This document shows positions 46,461 to 56,816 of a stretch of 64,000 nucleotides of DNA, piece after piece. Below the pieces are notes generated by a model, which was not told where the DNA came from, did no database searches, and saw only the letters and a program-made list of their open reading frames with translations. Within the stretch, counting starts at the first letter, position 1. Each line of letters opens with the position of its first letter. The position numbers and the translations under genes are program-made. The DNA is from Corythucha ciliata (lineage: Eukaryota; Arthropoda; Insecta; Hemiptera; Tingidae). The stretch is taken from NCBI GenBank assembly GCA_038030265.1, contig CM075941.1, positions 42,842,164-42,906,163 of the forward strand, read 5' to 3'.

Positions 46461-46499
46461 ATCACTAAAAGCCAAGATTCGTCTTTCTGGGGTTCCCGA

Positions 46500-46835
46500 C
46501 ATCTAGACTAAGTGCTAATTCGCGGCTATAGCATTAAGACCAATCGCTCACTCACAGTCAAAATAGAGAAAATTCACGGTTTCCAACGGCCAATTAGTGG
46601 CTAACATAAAATGCTAATTCACGTCTAAAGCGAAAGATATTGCTAATTCGTACCTAAAATCGAAAAAAATCATATTGTCGACTAAAATGTGTGAAAAGTG
46701 ATTATTGAGAAAGAACGCTCATTGACAGATAAAGTTGAGAAAACTCCATCGACTGATAAAATTGAGAAAGCTGCTACAGCGAATAAAATTGAGAAAAAAC
46801 GCTAATTCTTGGCTAAGAGCGGAAAGATAGCTGGT
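46500..46835 (+). repeat. Family A satellite array (short)
   Basis: About eleven diverged units, ending at the CAGGGGCGTAGCCA terminus at 46,842. Confidence 0.75.
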
Positions 46836-46841
46836 TCATGG

Positions 46842-46890
46842 CAGGGGCGTAGCCATAGCCTTTGATTTAGGGGTGGGCAGCTTCACGTGA
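46842..46890 (+). mobile_element. End of a CAGGGGCGTAGCC-type MITE
   Basis: CAGGGGCGTAGCCATAGCCT begins exactly where family A satellite stops. The same terminus type borders repeats at 4,960-5,008 and 54,104. Confidence 0.45.
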
Positions 46891-47209
46891 GCACAAGTCA
46901 GATGAATCCCAATGACCATTGCAGGCTTATATTCGGTGATAAGTCCCCAGAAAAAGATCTCGGTAATTTATCAACGCAGAGCCCTCGCCATCCTGGTACG
47001 GAAACTGCGGCAATTTAATCCCCCCAAACTGGACTCTTCTGTCGTACAGACGAATGGCGGCTCTTTGTCAGGACAGAAACTTGCAGGCCTGTAAACTGTC
47101 AAGTCTGTCTTCAACACAAGTGTTCTACCAGCTCACAGGCGAAGATCGCATTTTCTGAGAAGATGACATGATGTCTGGTACTGAAGGAAGTCACACGAAA
47201 TTGAGATTT

Positions 47210-47930
47210 TCACGCAGCTTTGGCTTTTTACGGGCGTTTGAATTAAAAAAAAAATAGTTGTTTCTGCATGTGAAATTGATCATTTCAACCAGTCAATCCA
47301 TACGATATTGAGTTTTCGGCAAACCCAAAACCCATTAAATTTGGGTTTACAGCAAGCCTAAACCCTACGAAATTGGATTTTCAGCAAGCCTAGAAAGTAA
47401 AAACCCACGAAATTTGGTTTTCAGCTAGCCCAACCCAAAACCCACGAAATAGGGGTTTTAGTTCTTCAGCGGGAAACGGCCCTCACGAAACTAGCATTTT
47501 AGTGAGCCAAGGCGTGCAAAATTGGTTTTATAGCAAGCAAAATCCCGTGAAATTTGCGTTCGAATGAGCAAAATCAGCAATCTTAATTAACAAAATATAA
47601 TTTCGCACAATCGTGAAAATGCTTTGATTAGTGTGATAATCGTGCTCAGCGAGTGAAATTTGAGATGTTCTTTTTTTTTTTTTTTAAAGAGAAAAAGCTG
47701 AAGAAATTGGTTTTCCAGCTAGAAAATGCCGCGAAATTGGATTTTTCAGCAATAAAACAACCGCGAAATTGAGGTGAGCCAGAACCCAGAAAAGTTGGTT
47801 AATACGTAGTTAGAAAAATCAGCGAAAAGGTTTTTAGGGCGTGCAATCCACAAAAATAATTTCTAGTGAGTCAGACCTACAAAAATAGGGTTTTAGCGCA
47901 CAAATTCCATGAAATTTGAATCTTTTTATT
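47210..47930 (+). repeat. Family D degenerate repeat
   Basis: Units near AAACCCACGAAATTGGGTTT then TCAGCAAGCC, about 34 bp, like 4,140-4,930. Confidence 0.7.
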
Positions 47931-48699
47931 CCGCGTTATCTTTTTATCCGCGGGTTCCGTTAAACAAATCGTGACATAATTGCACCAGCTAGTCGACATT
48001 TCTTAAAAACATTGCTATAAATAGATCCTTGAATGATTTTAATGTTTTATAAGAGCAATGGTCTTGTAGAAGAACCCTCTACAAGAAAATCGAAATTTTG
48101 AAAAATGTGCAAGTTTCCTATATGTACCATATTGAGCTTCCTAAGACTAATGTTTTCGAGATTACGTGAATTGCCAGAATGCCAGATCGGTCATCGGTGA
48201 TCGGTTGTACCGAATTATCTGGTTAATAACACCGCAACGAGCAGTTCCGGCAATAGCCCGGGGATTGAGCCAAGAGCTCACTTCATACGCGAGTCGCATA
48301 GTATCATCGCCTCGTGGTTCTCTTGTCGGCTTCCGTTCTTTGGAGTCCTTCCCGACATAATAGTTCGCAGGGCCAAGACGAGAGGCACTGCTTCCACTCA
48401 ATTGCCAGAATGCCGGCGGTCCGTGAGCACCACGCTCGCTTCAATTGCCGGGCTAACGAAAGCCTGAACCGAGTAGCTCTGTAGCTTGGCCGATAACAGA
48501 AACTAGACCGCACTTTGGGGGCATTTATATTGGTGACAAATTCATCCTTTTAGGCATTTAATTCTAATAATTATTATAATTGTTCTGACGATTCAAGTTG
48601 TGCCTGTCCAGTACCGACCTTGAACATTTGGCTTCCTCAGGCGAATCATTCACCAGCACCCTCATGAAGCTCATTGACCAGAACAAGCGGCGATTTGGC
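47931..48699. other. Unassigned sequence
   Basis: A hairpin CTTGTAGAAGAACCCTCTAC AAG at about 48,063-48,085 has a paired-change relative at about 25,343-25,365. ACTCAATTGCCAGAATGCCG occurs twice in variant form near 48,168 and 48,397. No gene seen. Confidence 0.3.
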
Positions 48700-49200
48700 G
48701 TTTCCTTCATTTTAGACGCGAGTTAGCGATTTTTCTCAATGTTTGCCGAAAAATTAACGCCTTTTCCTGATTTGCCACTAAGTTGCTGCCTCCGGAAACC
48801 GCGTCTTGGTATTTTCTCAATATTCTGCGAACTAGAAAATTTTCTCAAATTAACCTCCCCCCCCCTCATTAATCCATTTTTCTACATTTTAGCCGCGAAT
48901 TAGCGATTTATTCTCATTTTAGCCGTAAATTAGCGATTTTTCACCATTTTAGCCGTGAATTAGCGATTTATCTCCATCTTAGCCGCGAATTAGCTATTTC
49001 TCTGAATTTTTGAAGTGAATTTGTGTTTTTCATGATTTTAACCGCTAAATGATCGATTTTTCTTAATTTTATCCATGAATTAGAACTTTTTCTATAATTT
49101 TAGCTGCGAATTAGAGATTTTCACAATTTTCGCATCGGTGGGTTTCTTCCTTTTTAGCCTTCAATTTATAGCGGTTTTTCTTTATTCTAGCCGGTAGATT
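48700..49200 (-). repeat. Family A satellite array, reversed
   Basis: Reads AATTTTAGCCGCGAATTAGC on the plus strand, the reverse complement of the main unit; about sixteen diverged copies. Confidence 0.8.
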
Positions 49201-49319
49201 CCACCCAAAATCGAGCGGCCGCCAGCGATAGCGAGCCAGCCACGCCAGCACCCAAAGCCTGACAAATATATCCATGAAAGTACAGCATTTATAGAGCTTC
49301 ACACAAATCTATGGAATTA

Positions 49320-50530
49320 CCAGTTTCGAGGACTAATTATCGGTTAAATTGCTAGTCTACTCCGTTATTTTTCGCGAAATTGCCCGTTTCTGGAATTCAT
49401 TTCCACGAAATTTCGAGTTTCGGGGTTCTTTCATGCGGTGACCGCGGAGCCCATGCTACCGGTCATGACAGTGGCCTGAGTTTGCTTGACGAATATGCGG
49501 ATAATGGCCACATTTTTTTTTTTGCTGAATATTCACATTTCACGTCCCAATTTCAGACAAACTGCAAGTTGCAGGGCCATTTGGGCATGAACCCTGGCTA
49601 AGCCACTTCAAAGTACGTCTTTTAACTTTGAATTTGAACTTGAATTTATTTCAAAATTCATAATTGACTGTGTATTCGCATGTTAGGATCTTATTCGAGT
49701 TAAATGCCAAGTTTCCTGGCTGAATATACGCGAAATTAACAATTTTGGACCTCAATTCTTGTGAAGATGCAAGTTTCGGGTTTAATTTTCGCCAATATTG
49801 CTAGTTACGGGTCTCTTAATTCCGGAGAAATTGCAAGTTTCAGTGCTAAGTAACCGGCTAGGACCCCGGTCCACGACCGACCACGTCTTCGCTGACTGAC
49901 GATGTGGCGTACCCACGCAACGAAATTATTTTCCCATCCAAAAATCTGCAAAATTGGATGTTTGCTGGTACAATTTTCACGAAATGGTTAGTTTCAGATC
50001 CTGTATTTCGGAAAAATTGCAAAATTCAAGGCCAATTTTGTCTTTAGGTCGGCGGCAATCCGGCCCCGACTGCGTCCATATCCAAACCCTGGACGAATAA
50101 CCTTGTAATTGCAACATTAAGCGATGAATTTTTGTGAGTTCCTCCGCATTCGGGTTCTAATTTGATTACAATTTAAAGTTTCCTGGCTGAATATCAGAGA
50201 AATTGAAAGTTTCGGGTCCACGGGTGTTAATTTAAGTGAAATTGCAAGTTTTGGGACTTTTTTTTGTAGCGGCGGGGGCGGAAATTGAAAAGTTCCATGT
50301 CTGAATATCTGCGGCAACGTGACTTTCGGGTCTCAATTGTTACGAAAATTCGTGTTTTGGGTCTTAATTATAACAAAACTACAAAAATTTGCGTCTCAAT
50401 TTTTGCGAAATTAAATGTTCTGGAGCTTAATTTCAACGAAGCAGGAAGTTTCGGGCCTCAATTTAAGCGAAATTACAATATTTGGTTCTTAATTTAAACG
50501 AAATTGCAAGTTTCGAGACCTTTTTTAGGT
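49320..50530 (+). repeat. Family E degenerate repeat (about 35-40 bp)
   Basis: Units near GCGAAATTGCAAGTTTCGGG followed by TCTCAATTT, with unrelated interruptions (49,430-49,500; 49,850-49,930; 50,040-50,110). Confidence 0.7.
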
Positions 50531-50710
50531 GATCGCAGAGCTCCCCCCCCCCCCGCATGTCCAACTTGCTCCGAGGTCGCTCAAAGCTTGATGAACAACT
50601 GCAAACTTACATCATTCAGAACTAAATACCTGTGAATTCCTGACTGAATATCCGTAGGATGGACATTTTGGGGTCTCAATTTCAGTGCATTTGCCAGTTT
50701 AGGATCTTAA

Positions 50711-51101
50711 GGCGGGGTTTCAGGCGGGTCTCCTCGACCCCTTCCCAGTCGACCCTCGCCTAAACTTCGCACATAAATTTTGGCTCCATTTCTGCATCAA
50801 TATTCGATTTCAACGTCTCATTTTAATCTTCAGGAAGTTCTACAGTGACGTTAGATCTTGCTTTTCCAGATTTCATCCCTAAAATTACCTTAAAACACAT
50901 TCAAGTTGTAAAGTGATTTGGGGTTATTTTAGGGATAAAATTTGAAAAAGCAAGATCTAACGTCACTGTAGAACTTCCTGAAGATTAAAATGAGACGTTG
51001 AAATCGAATATTGACGCAGAAATGGAGCCAAAATTTATGTGTGAAGTTTAGGCGAGGGGTGACTGGGAAGGGGTCGAGGAAACCCGCCTGAAACCCCCCC
51101 T
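50711..51101. mobile_element. Foldback MITE with arms of about 175 bp
   Basis: The left end GGCGGGGTTTCAGGCGGG is the inverted copy of the right end CCCGCCTGAAACCCCCCC. Pairing continues with a few mismatches through TAGATCTTGCTTTTCCAGAT-like sequence to about 50,887, leaving a loop of about 40 bp. TTAA flanks both ends (50,707-50,710 and 51,102-51,105). TTAA duplication suggests a piggyBac-type mover; a TWA reading (Harbinger-type) is also possible. Confidence 0.75.
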
Positions 51102-51109
51102 TAATACAA

Positions 51110-53889
51110 GCGGAATTGCCAGTTTTATTGTTTTTTTGTGATGCTGCAACCCATGCTAGCCTGAACACCACAACAGCACCAAAAGCTTCACGATGAATAC
51201 CCACGAAATTAAAAGTTTCCTGGCTGAATACCTGCCAGGAAGGTTTGAAGACTGTGACAGCAATTTTCATCGCTACAGTTTTAGTTACTGTTCCCCATCG
51301 AAGTACGTTTGTTTGGGAAGGGGGGCGGGGTCGAATCGCAAGCAAGCTTTTTTTTTCTTCTTTTAATTACAATTTCAAAGGGTTTACTCAATCGTTACAA
51401 GAAAGTCTTCCCACAGCACTATCCCAGCCTTTCCCCACCGAGACAAGTCGCAAGATTAATTGCCATCGATGTATAAAGTTCACGAAAGAGGGAGGGAGAT
51501 TTTATAGGGAGGACCCCCCCCCCCGCACAAGTCTAAACCAAGGGGGCCATTCACTTTTCTCAAAAGAAAGTGCAACTCGTCGTCTTTGAAACCATTAAAA
51601 CGACAACGCGGAAAAGCGGGTGGGGAGGGGGACACAGAGTGATATAGCTTTGTACAAAATTACACCCGTACCCCCTTCCACCCACACCAATACTGTGCGA
51701 TCTTTTGGAAGGGGGTTTGTTCGAGTGGCTGGAGGGGATAATTAAGCGTCTTAAACCTTGAGACTAATGACCTCAAACATGACAAGTCACTATTAGAAGC
51801 TATTGTCGGGAGGAAAAAGTAATTAATGCTCCACCGACGAGGAATTCATAGAGTCACGGCTGGTGTAACTGCAGATTCAAGCACTTTTTTTTTTTTCCTA
51901 TTTTTGCGTGCATCCCAGTGAAGAATTATTCATTACACGTGTAACCAACACTCAGACGGAGAATCTCCAACGCAGGGGGCTTCGTCGGCAGTTGGGGGGG
52001 GGGGGGTGAGTTTGTACAGGGGAAATTTTCTGTTTGTCTTAAGGTATTTATGTAGCTTCTCCGTTAATTAAGATCCTTTAACTAGTTAGTGGTTAAGGGT
52101 GAGTTCTGATGGTTACAGAAAGGGGGGGGGGGGCAGATGGTTTGCGAGAAACGATATGAATCGTTGCGTGAGAGTGTGCACTGCCAATTAATTACTTACA
52201 AGCAATGTTTTATAATAAAAAAAAGCTAGAAGCCGTGAAAAAAAGATTGTATCGGAAATGAAAAGGGTTAGCGATGATACGATGAAGAGTGGTGGGGAGT
52301 GGGGGAATATAAGCGACGAGTCAGCGATATAGCGCACGATATTCTTCATGAACCTTTCAAAAAACCATTCAATTTATAGGTTGTCCCAGAAAAGAAGGGG
52401 TGGGAGAGATCGTCTCGTTACAGCCCCCGCCCTTCCTCTTTTTTTTTTTTTTTTTGAGATCAACTCAATACCGCCTCATTAACTTGGAGACATTAATTTA
52501 AGTTTACGCCATTCCGAGAAGAATTTTCAAAAGAAAAACACTTGACTTTGCAGTACCTATACTCCGCGCGCGTCAGCGTCATTAATTTCACCAGCCGAAT
52601 TATAAAGTCGGTAACACCGTGTAGTGGGACTTTTTATCTCAATTCATTCAATAAAACGCATGAATGCAACTTTCGGAAAACAAAAAACAAAAAAAAAGAA
52701 ACGGCTCGGGAGACTAATGGCTTTTTGCTTCGTACAAGCTACCTTTTAGGAGAATAAACGAGAAAGAATTATTTGACAGCGAACAGATTTCGGCTTAATG
52801 ACGATTAATTTTTTAAACATTTTATAAATAGATGTCCTTGACAGGAAACGACAATTATTTAATTTTATTAATTCGAAAAAAAGAGAAGGGAAGTGCGGGT
52901 GGGTGGGGGGATCGTTTCTGTCGCAACATAGAAGACACGCTCACCCAACGTCTCCTCATGCATAAGTCAAAACAACCGACCTTGTCTGTGTTGCGAAAAA
53001 AACAAAAAAACCAAAAACAAACGAAACAAAAATAAATGAGAAGACACCTCTCCCTCCCTCCACCACTTGTGTGAAGATCCCGCACGCCCCCTCTTCTGAA
53101 AGGGGTGAAGGCCCCAGAAATATTCAAATTGGCCCAGTCGCAAAGTCTCTCTCTCTCACACACACGCACAACACACAACGGTGAGAAGAAAAGAGGCGTG
53201 GGCGCAATGTGTATACGGGGGATTGGGTAATTGCCCCATGTAAACGGTGTTTCATTCCTTAACCTTTTCAAACAAACAATATCCCCCCCCCCCACCTCAG
53301 CTGCCACCACCACCGTCCCACTAACTACAGGCCCTCTGAAGCTTTTGTGATCAAAGTAAAAGCGTTTTTACTTTTTAATCACTCCGAAATCAAAGATTCA
53401 CTGACCATTTTTCACTAATTGGCTTAATAAGAAGTAATTTAAAGTTTTTTCTCTCTCTCTTTCAACCTTATAACCTGTTAAAGATCTTTTTTCTCTCTCT
53501 TTTTTGGCGATGCGGGAAATTTTTGTCGGGTCCCTTTAATCTTTTCTAAACTTGAGGGTGCCGGTGTTGAGGGGTGGTGGGGTCGTTGTCGGAATCGACC
53601 CTTTTAGCATGATTGCCGAGCGTTGAAAATACTCGATTTTCTCTCTTTTTTTTGGGGGGGGGGGGCTTATTTCAATAATAAAAAGACTATTAACTATGCG
53701 TGTAGCCGGTTGTTCATCCCAAAATTTTGGGCGGGGGTCAACATGAGGGCAACTAGCCAGCGAGGCCATCGCGCGTTATTCGATACCGATGTGATCAAAA
53801 AAGCTCAAGTGGATAGAACTTTTATTGTTGAATGACTGAGAAGGCGCATTTTAATGTGCTGTTCTTGGGGCAAAGTGGGTGACAAAAAG
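51110..53889. other. Unassigned region, no recognisable gene
   Basis: AT-rich unique-looking DNA with poly-G/C runs (51,517, 51,994, 52,122, 53,284, 53,656) and CT-rich stretches near 53,145 and 53,450-53,500. No known domain in any frame. Confidence 0.4.
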
Positions 53890-53986
53890 TTTGGAAAAAG
53901 CGCTAATATTCGAGCGTATAACAGTTTAAAAATGACAAAACGTTCGTAGTTCGTAGTTCGTCACCCTCCTACCCGTGGGTGTTGTT

Positions 53987-54021
<35 letters not shown>

Positions 54022-54085
54022 TGAAAGTGAGAAAAAATCACGACTAAAATTGAAAAAATGGCGAATTCGCTACTGCGCAATTATG
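53890..54085 (+). repeat. Family A satellite remnants with a poly-A run of 30
   Basis: A few diverged units flank poly-A at 53,988-54,017 and a short CGTAGTT repeat at about 53,943-53,960. Confidence 0.55.
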
Positions 54086-54165
54086 ATGAATCACCCATTC
54101 GGGCAGGGGCGCGTAGGTACGTGGGCGGATAGATTCGCCCCCTCCCCCCAGAGGTACAAGTATAC

Positions 54166-54440
54166 CAGGACCGGCCAACCTTTTTTGGTCGTGGGCCATA
54201 AACCTGGTTGTATGAACTGAGGCGGACCACCAATCCCCCTCCCCCCCTTGAGCACAACATTTTGATATTTAGCAAAAGTCCGTGGCGCGCTGGGGTCCTG
54301 TTCAATAACGTCAACAACATTATAGTTAACGACAGTAAAATAGTAATTTCCATTTGCACAAAAGTGTACCCTGGGGCAGCTCATTGCAGTGTCGCCCTTG
54401 GAACATTTGACGCCCCCGGCTGAATCGCCCTTTGACTGCA
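54166..54440 (+). mobile_element. hAT (Buster-like) element fragment
   Basis: Starts CAGGACCGGCCAACC, preceded by AAGTATAC, again an 8-mer with central TA. It aligns collinearly with the right shoulder of the 36.7-39.7 kb element (39,410-39,684, reversed), sharing TTTTTTGGTCGT, GAGCACAAC and CTCATTGCAGTG. It ends where the Penelope-like element begins, and no second terminus was found. Confidence 0.7.
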
Positions 54441-54479
54441 TTTGCAGTTTAGGAATTCTCTCCGGTGGTAAAGTGGCTA

Positions 54480-54887
54480 TCACTGAAAGCAGTGGTGAGG
54501 GGGAACACTCAAACCTTTCATTAAGGCACGCCTCTGAATCCCTGAGCCCCCTGTAAATGAATAGGTTTTCCAATGAATTGAGCAGTCTCCCATGACTCTC
54601 GCAGCACAGGACTTGTACCGTATGCGCAAAGAAGGACGAGTCTTGAACTTTCTTGCAGTGCGACCACAGTAACTAGCCCCACAGCTACCGCACTCAAGCC
54701 AATATACTCCAATCTTTTCCTCGATCGGAACACGATCCTTCCCACGGCTGATTAAGCTTTTCAGTGTGTTTCCACTGCGGAACGACACCCGGTACCCCGC
54801 TGATTGCAGGGCATGTTGGAGGTCTCTTGATATTTCCTCGACATACGGTAGGAGAATCCACCGAGACTCGCTCTCCCTGACCACCAA
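54480..54887 (-). pseudogene. Penelope-like linker and GIY-YIG endonuclease
   Basis: The frame begins with linker sequence WILLPYVEEISRDLQHAL, then KIGVYWLECGSCGASYCGRT and ARKFKTR. The GIY motif appears as GVY and the YIG motif as YCG; both substitutions fall in the endonuclease core. The Arg of the following FKTR block is kept. A shortened C-terminal part follows with His residues (CSIHWKTYSF). In Penelope-like elements this domain cuts target DNA. The changed YIG residue and the broken upstream frame argue for an inactive copy. Confidence 0.85.
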
Positions 54888-54989
54888 GGGAAAGATACTC
54901 TCAATGAGTTTTTGTCTACCTTTCTTTCTTCGTTATTATTTTGTCAATTTCATTCTTTCCATAGCTGTTCACACCTGCGATGTGGTAAA

Positions 54990-55500
54990 TCATCTCCAAC
55001 TCACCGACGTATTCCGCTGGGTCCAGAGGGTCGTAGGAGTCTGTCCACAAGCGAATGAAAGGCAGCGAACTTGTGTTGAGGGTAGTGCTGCGAACTCATA
55101 GGGATTACCATATCCGTCGCTGTATCCTTCCGATGTATACCAAATTGAAAAATTGGTCCACTTCGTTTGACGACTAGATCAAGGAAACACAATTGGCCGC
55201 TGGACTCCCTCTCCATAGTGAAATTCAAGTACTCTAAGCGAGAGTTCAGATATTCGAGGAACTTGTTCAAATCCTCAGCGCTACCGTCCCACACGACGAG
55301 TGTGTCATCCACGTAGCGAGTCATAAACGAAATGAATTTCTGGAAAGGGTTCCTTGGACTCAACACAAAGTACCTCTCAAACTGGTTCATGAATAATTCC
55401 GCACAGAGAGACGAAATTGGACAGCCCATTGCCAAGCCCGTTTCCTGCTTGAAAAACCGACCACTGAACTGTAAATTGCTCTGCTCAAGTGCCACTCTAA
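54990..55500 (-). pseudogene. Penelope-like reverse transcriptase (palm and thumb part)
   Basis: Reading on the minus strand: FFKQETGLAMGCPISSLCAE (motif B area), FMTRYVDDTLVVW (motif C, YVDD with both catalytic Asp), then QLCFLDLVVKRSGPIFQFGI and HRKDTATDMVIP followed by HYPQHKFAAFHSLVDRLLR. These blocks and their order are characteristic of Penelope-like RTs, which are closer to telomerase than to LINE RTs. Motif A and the fingers are not readable upstream of about 55,500, so the enzyme is incomplete. The frame is open over 164 codons. Confidence 0.88.
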
Positions 55501-55670
55501 AGAGGTTTATTAGATCATTATTTGTTTGGTTTAAGAACAGACGAAATCGTTCACGGGGTGGTCTGGGAGAACATCATGGTCAAGAAATAAGGTCCTTTGG
55601 TTACGATAGCTGCAGCATTCCATTATAGTAACCCGTTAAATGGGCGTACAAGTTGACTGACGAGCACATC

Positions 55671-56816
55671 CATCCCAATACTCGTAACAAAATGAAAGTC
55701 AGATTAGCCATTTAAGTTTCAAGTCGTTCTGTCAGTGCGGCTATATCCGTTTTAACCGATTTTGGCAAGTTGCCACCCGATGCCAAAGCCACATCTGAAT
55801 TCGTGGAATTCATGGATCAGTTGTTGGATAGTTTTAACGGTGGAAGTAAATTTAACGGTCTTGGGAAACCGCTACTCGGATGTCTGTCGAAATCCAGTCC
55901 TCATGTTGCATTTTGGGACGATACGGTTAGTGTGATTCGTGACATGTATTTTGCTAACGACAATGACTATCAAAATCGTCCTCCTTGCCTTCACGGGTGG
56001 GTTCATAACATTAGAGCCGTAAAATCATTGTGGGAACATCTCAGCACATTTGGAAATTTTAAATTCTTGAATTTGAGAAATATCAATCAAGACCCCCTTG
56101 AAAACTTTTTTTGTGTAATTCGTCAAAATTGTGGCTCAAACGACAACCCTACTGCTTCACAGTTCAAGTATTCTTTTAAAACATGCGTTATGAATAATGT
56201 CAGTTATGACAGTGTATAAAAAATGCAAACTGTCAGGATGATTCTTGTGAATTTTTGCTTTCCTCCAATCTTAAGGATTTAATCAAAAGCCAAACGAACA
56301 GTTATTGCCCCCGTAACGAAAAATCATCAAATGTTCAACCCCCTTTGCATTTGTACCGTGGCATTGAAAAAATGTCTGAGTTTGCCCTTCCTAAGACTAG
56401 CGTAACTGCCCAATCTGCTAGTTATGTTTCCGGTTACATTATCAATAAAGTCGTTAAAAATAAACATAATTTTTGCCTCGACTGTCTGAATTCATTAACT
56501 TCTCGTGATAAATCAGCCGACACTCTTTTCATTTCACGTAAAGAATATTTAAAGGAATCTTAAAATATCCGTCGGAAATATCGTTTTCCAAGCAACTCAA
56601 ATCATGCTCCGCGAATCCTGGTCTGACCTTCATAAAAGTAATGTTCGAGCACATTTAGTTTCGAAAGCCCTCCCAGAACTAAATTTTTCTTGGCTTCATG
56701 AAGAGCATCGTGAAAGTTTGAGCAAATCAATTCTTCACCATATTTCTTTACTTTTGATTTTTAACGAGTGCAAAAAATTCAACAATATTCTGTTAATAAA
56801 GATAATCGAAAGATGA
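55671..56816 (+). pseudogene. P-type (THAP9-like) transposase, C-terminal half, broken
   Basis: Plus strand. From 55,671 the reading gives RSVSAAISVLTDFG, then TSEFVEFMDQLLDSFNG, a conserved helix of P-element/THAP9 transposases. Next come WVHNIRAVKSLWEHL and then FKFLNLRNINQDPLENFF with CVIRQNCGSNDNPTASQFKY. The NQD-LENFF block is the family hallmark and, to my knowledge, contains the catalytic Glu. Frameshifts occur near 56,220 and 56,570, with stops near 55,687 and 56,561. A late segment TAQSASYVSGYIINKVVK matches the C-terminal part of the family. The N-terminal THAP zinc finger and first catalytic Asp residues are not present. Confidence 0.88.

Larger units (their letters stand above)
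54441..55650 (-). mobile_element. Penelope-like element, 5'-truncated
   Basis: A minus-strand reverse transcriptase fragment followed by a linker and a GIY-YIG endonuclease, the diagnostic order of endonuclease-bearing Penelope-like elements. The N-terminal half of RT is missing. Two coding pieces of 164 and 135 codons are separated by a frame break near 54,890-55,000. The element abuts the hAT fragment downstream and P-type transposase sequence upstream. Confidence 0.9.

Noticed and set aside
48160..48520. Relatively GC-rich stretch checked for a tRNA or coding exon
   Set aside because: No cloverleaf could be folded by eye and no frame has a known domain.
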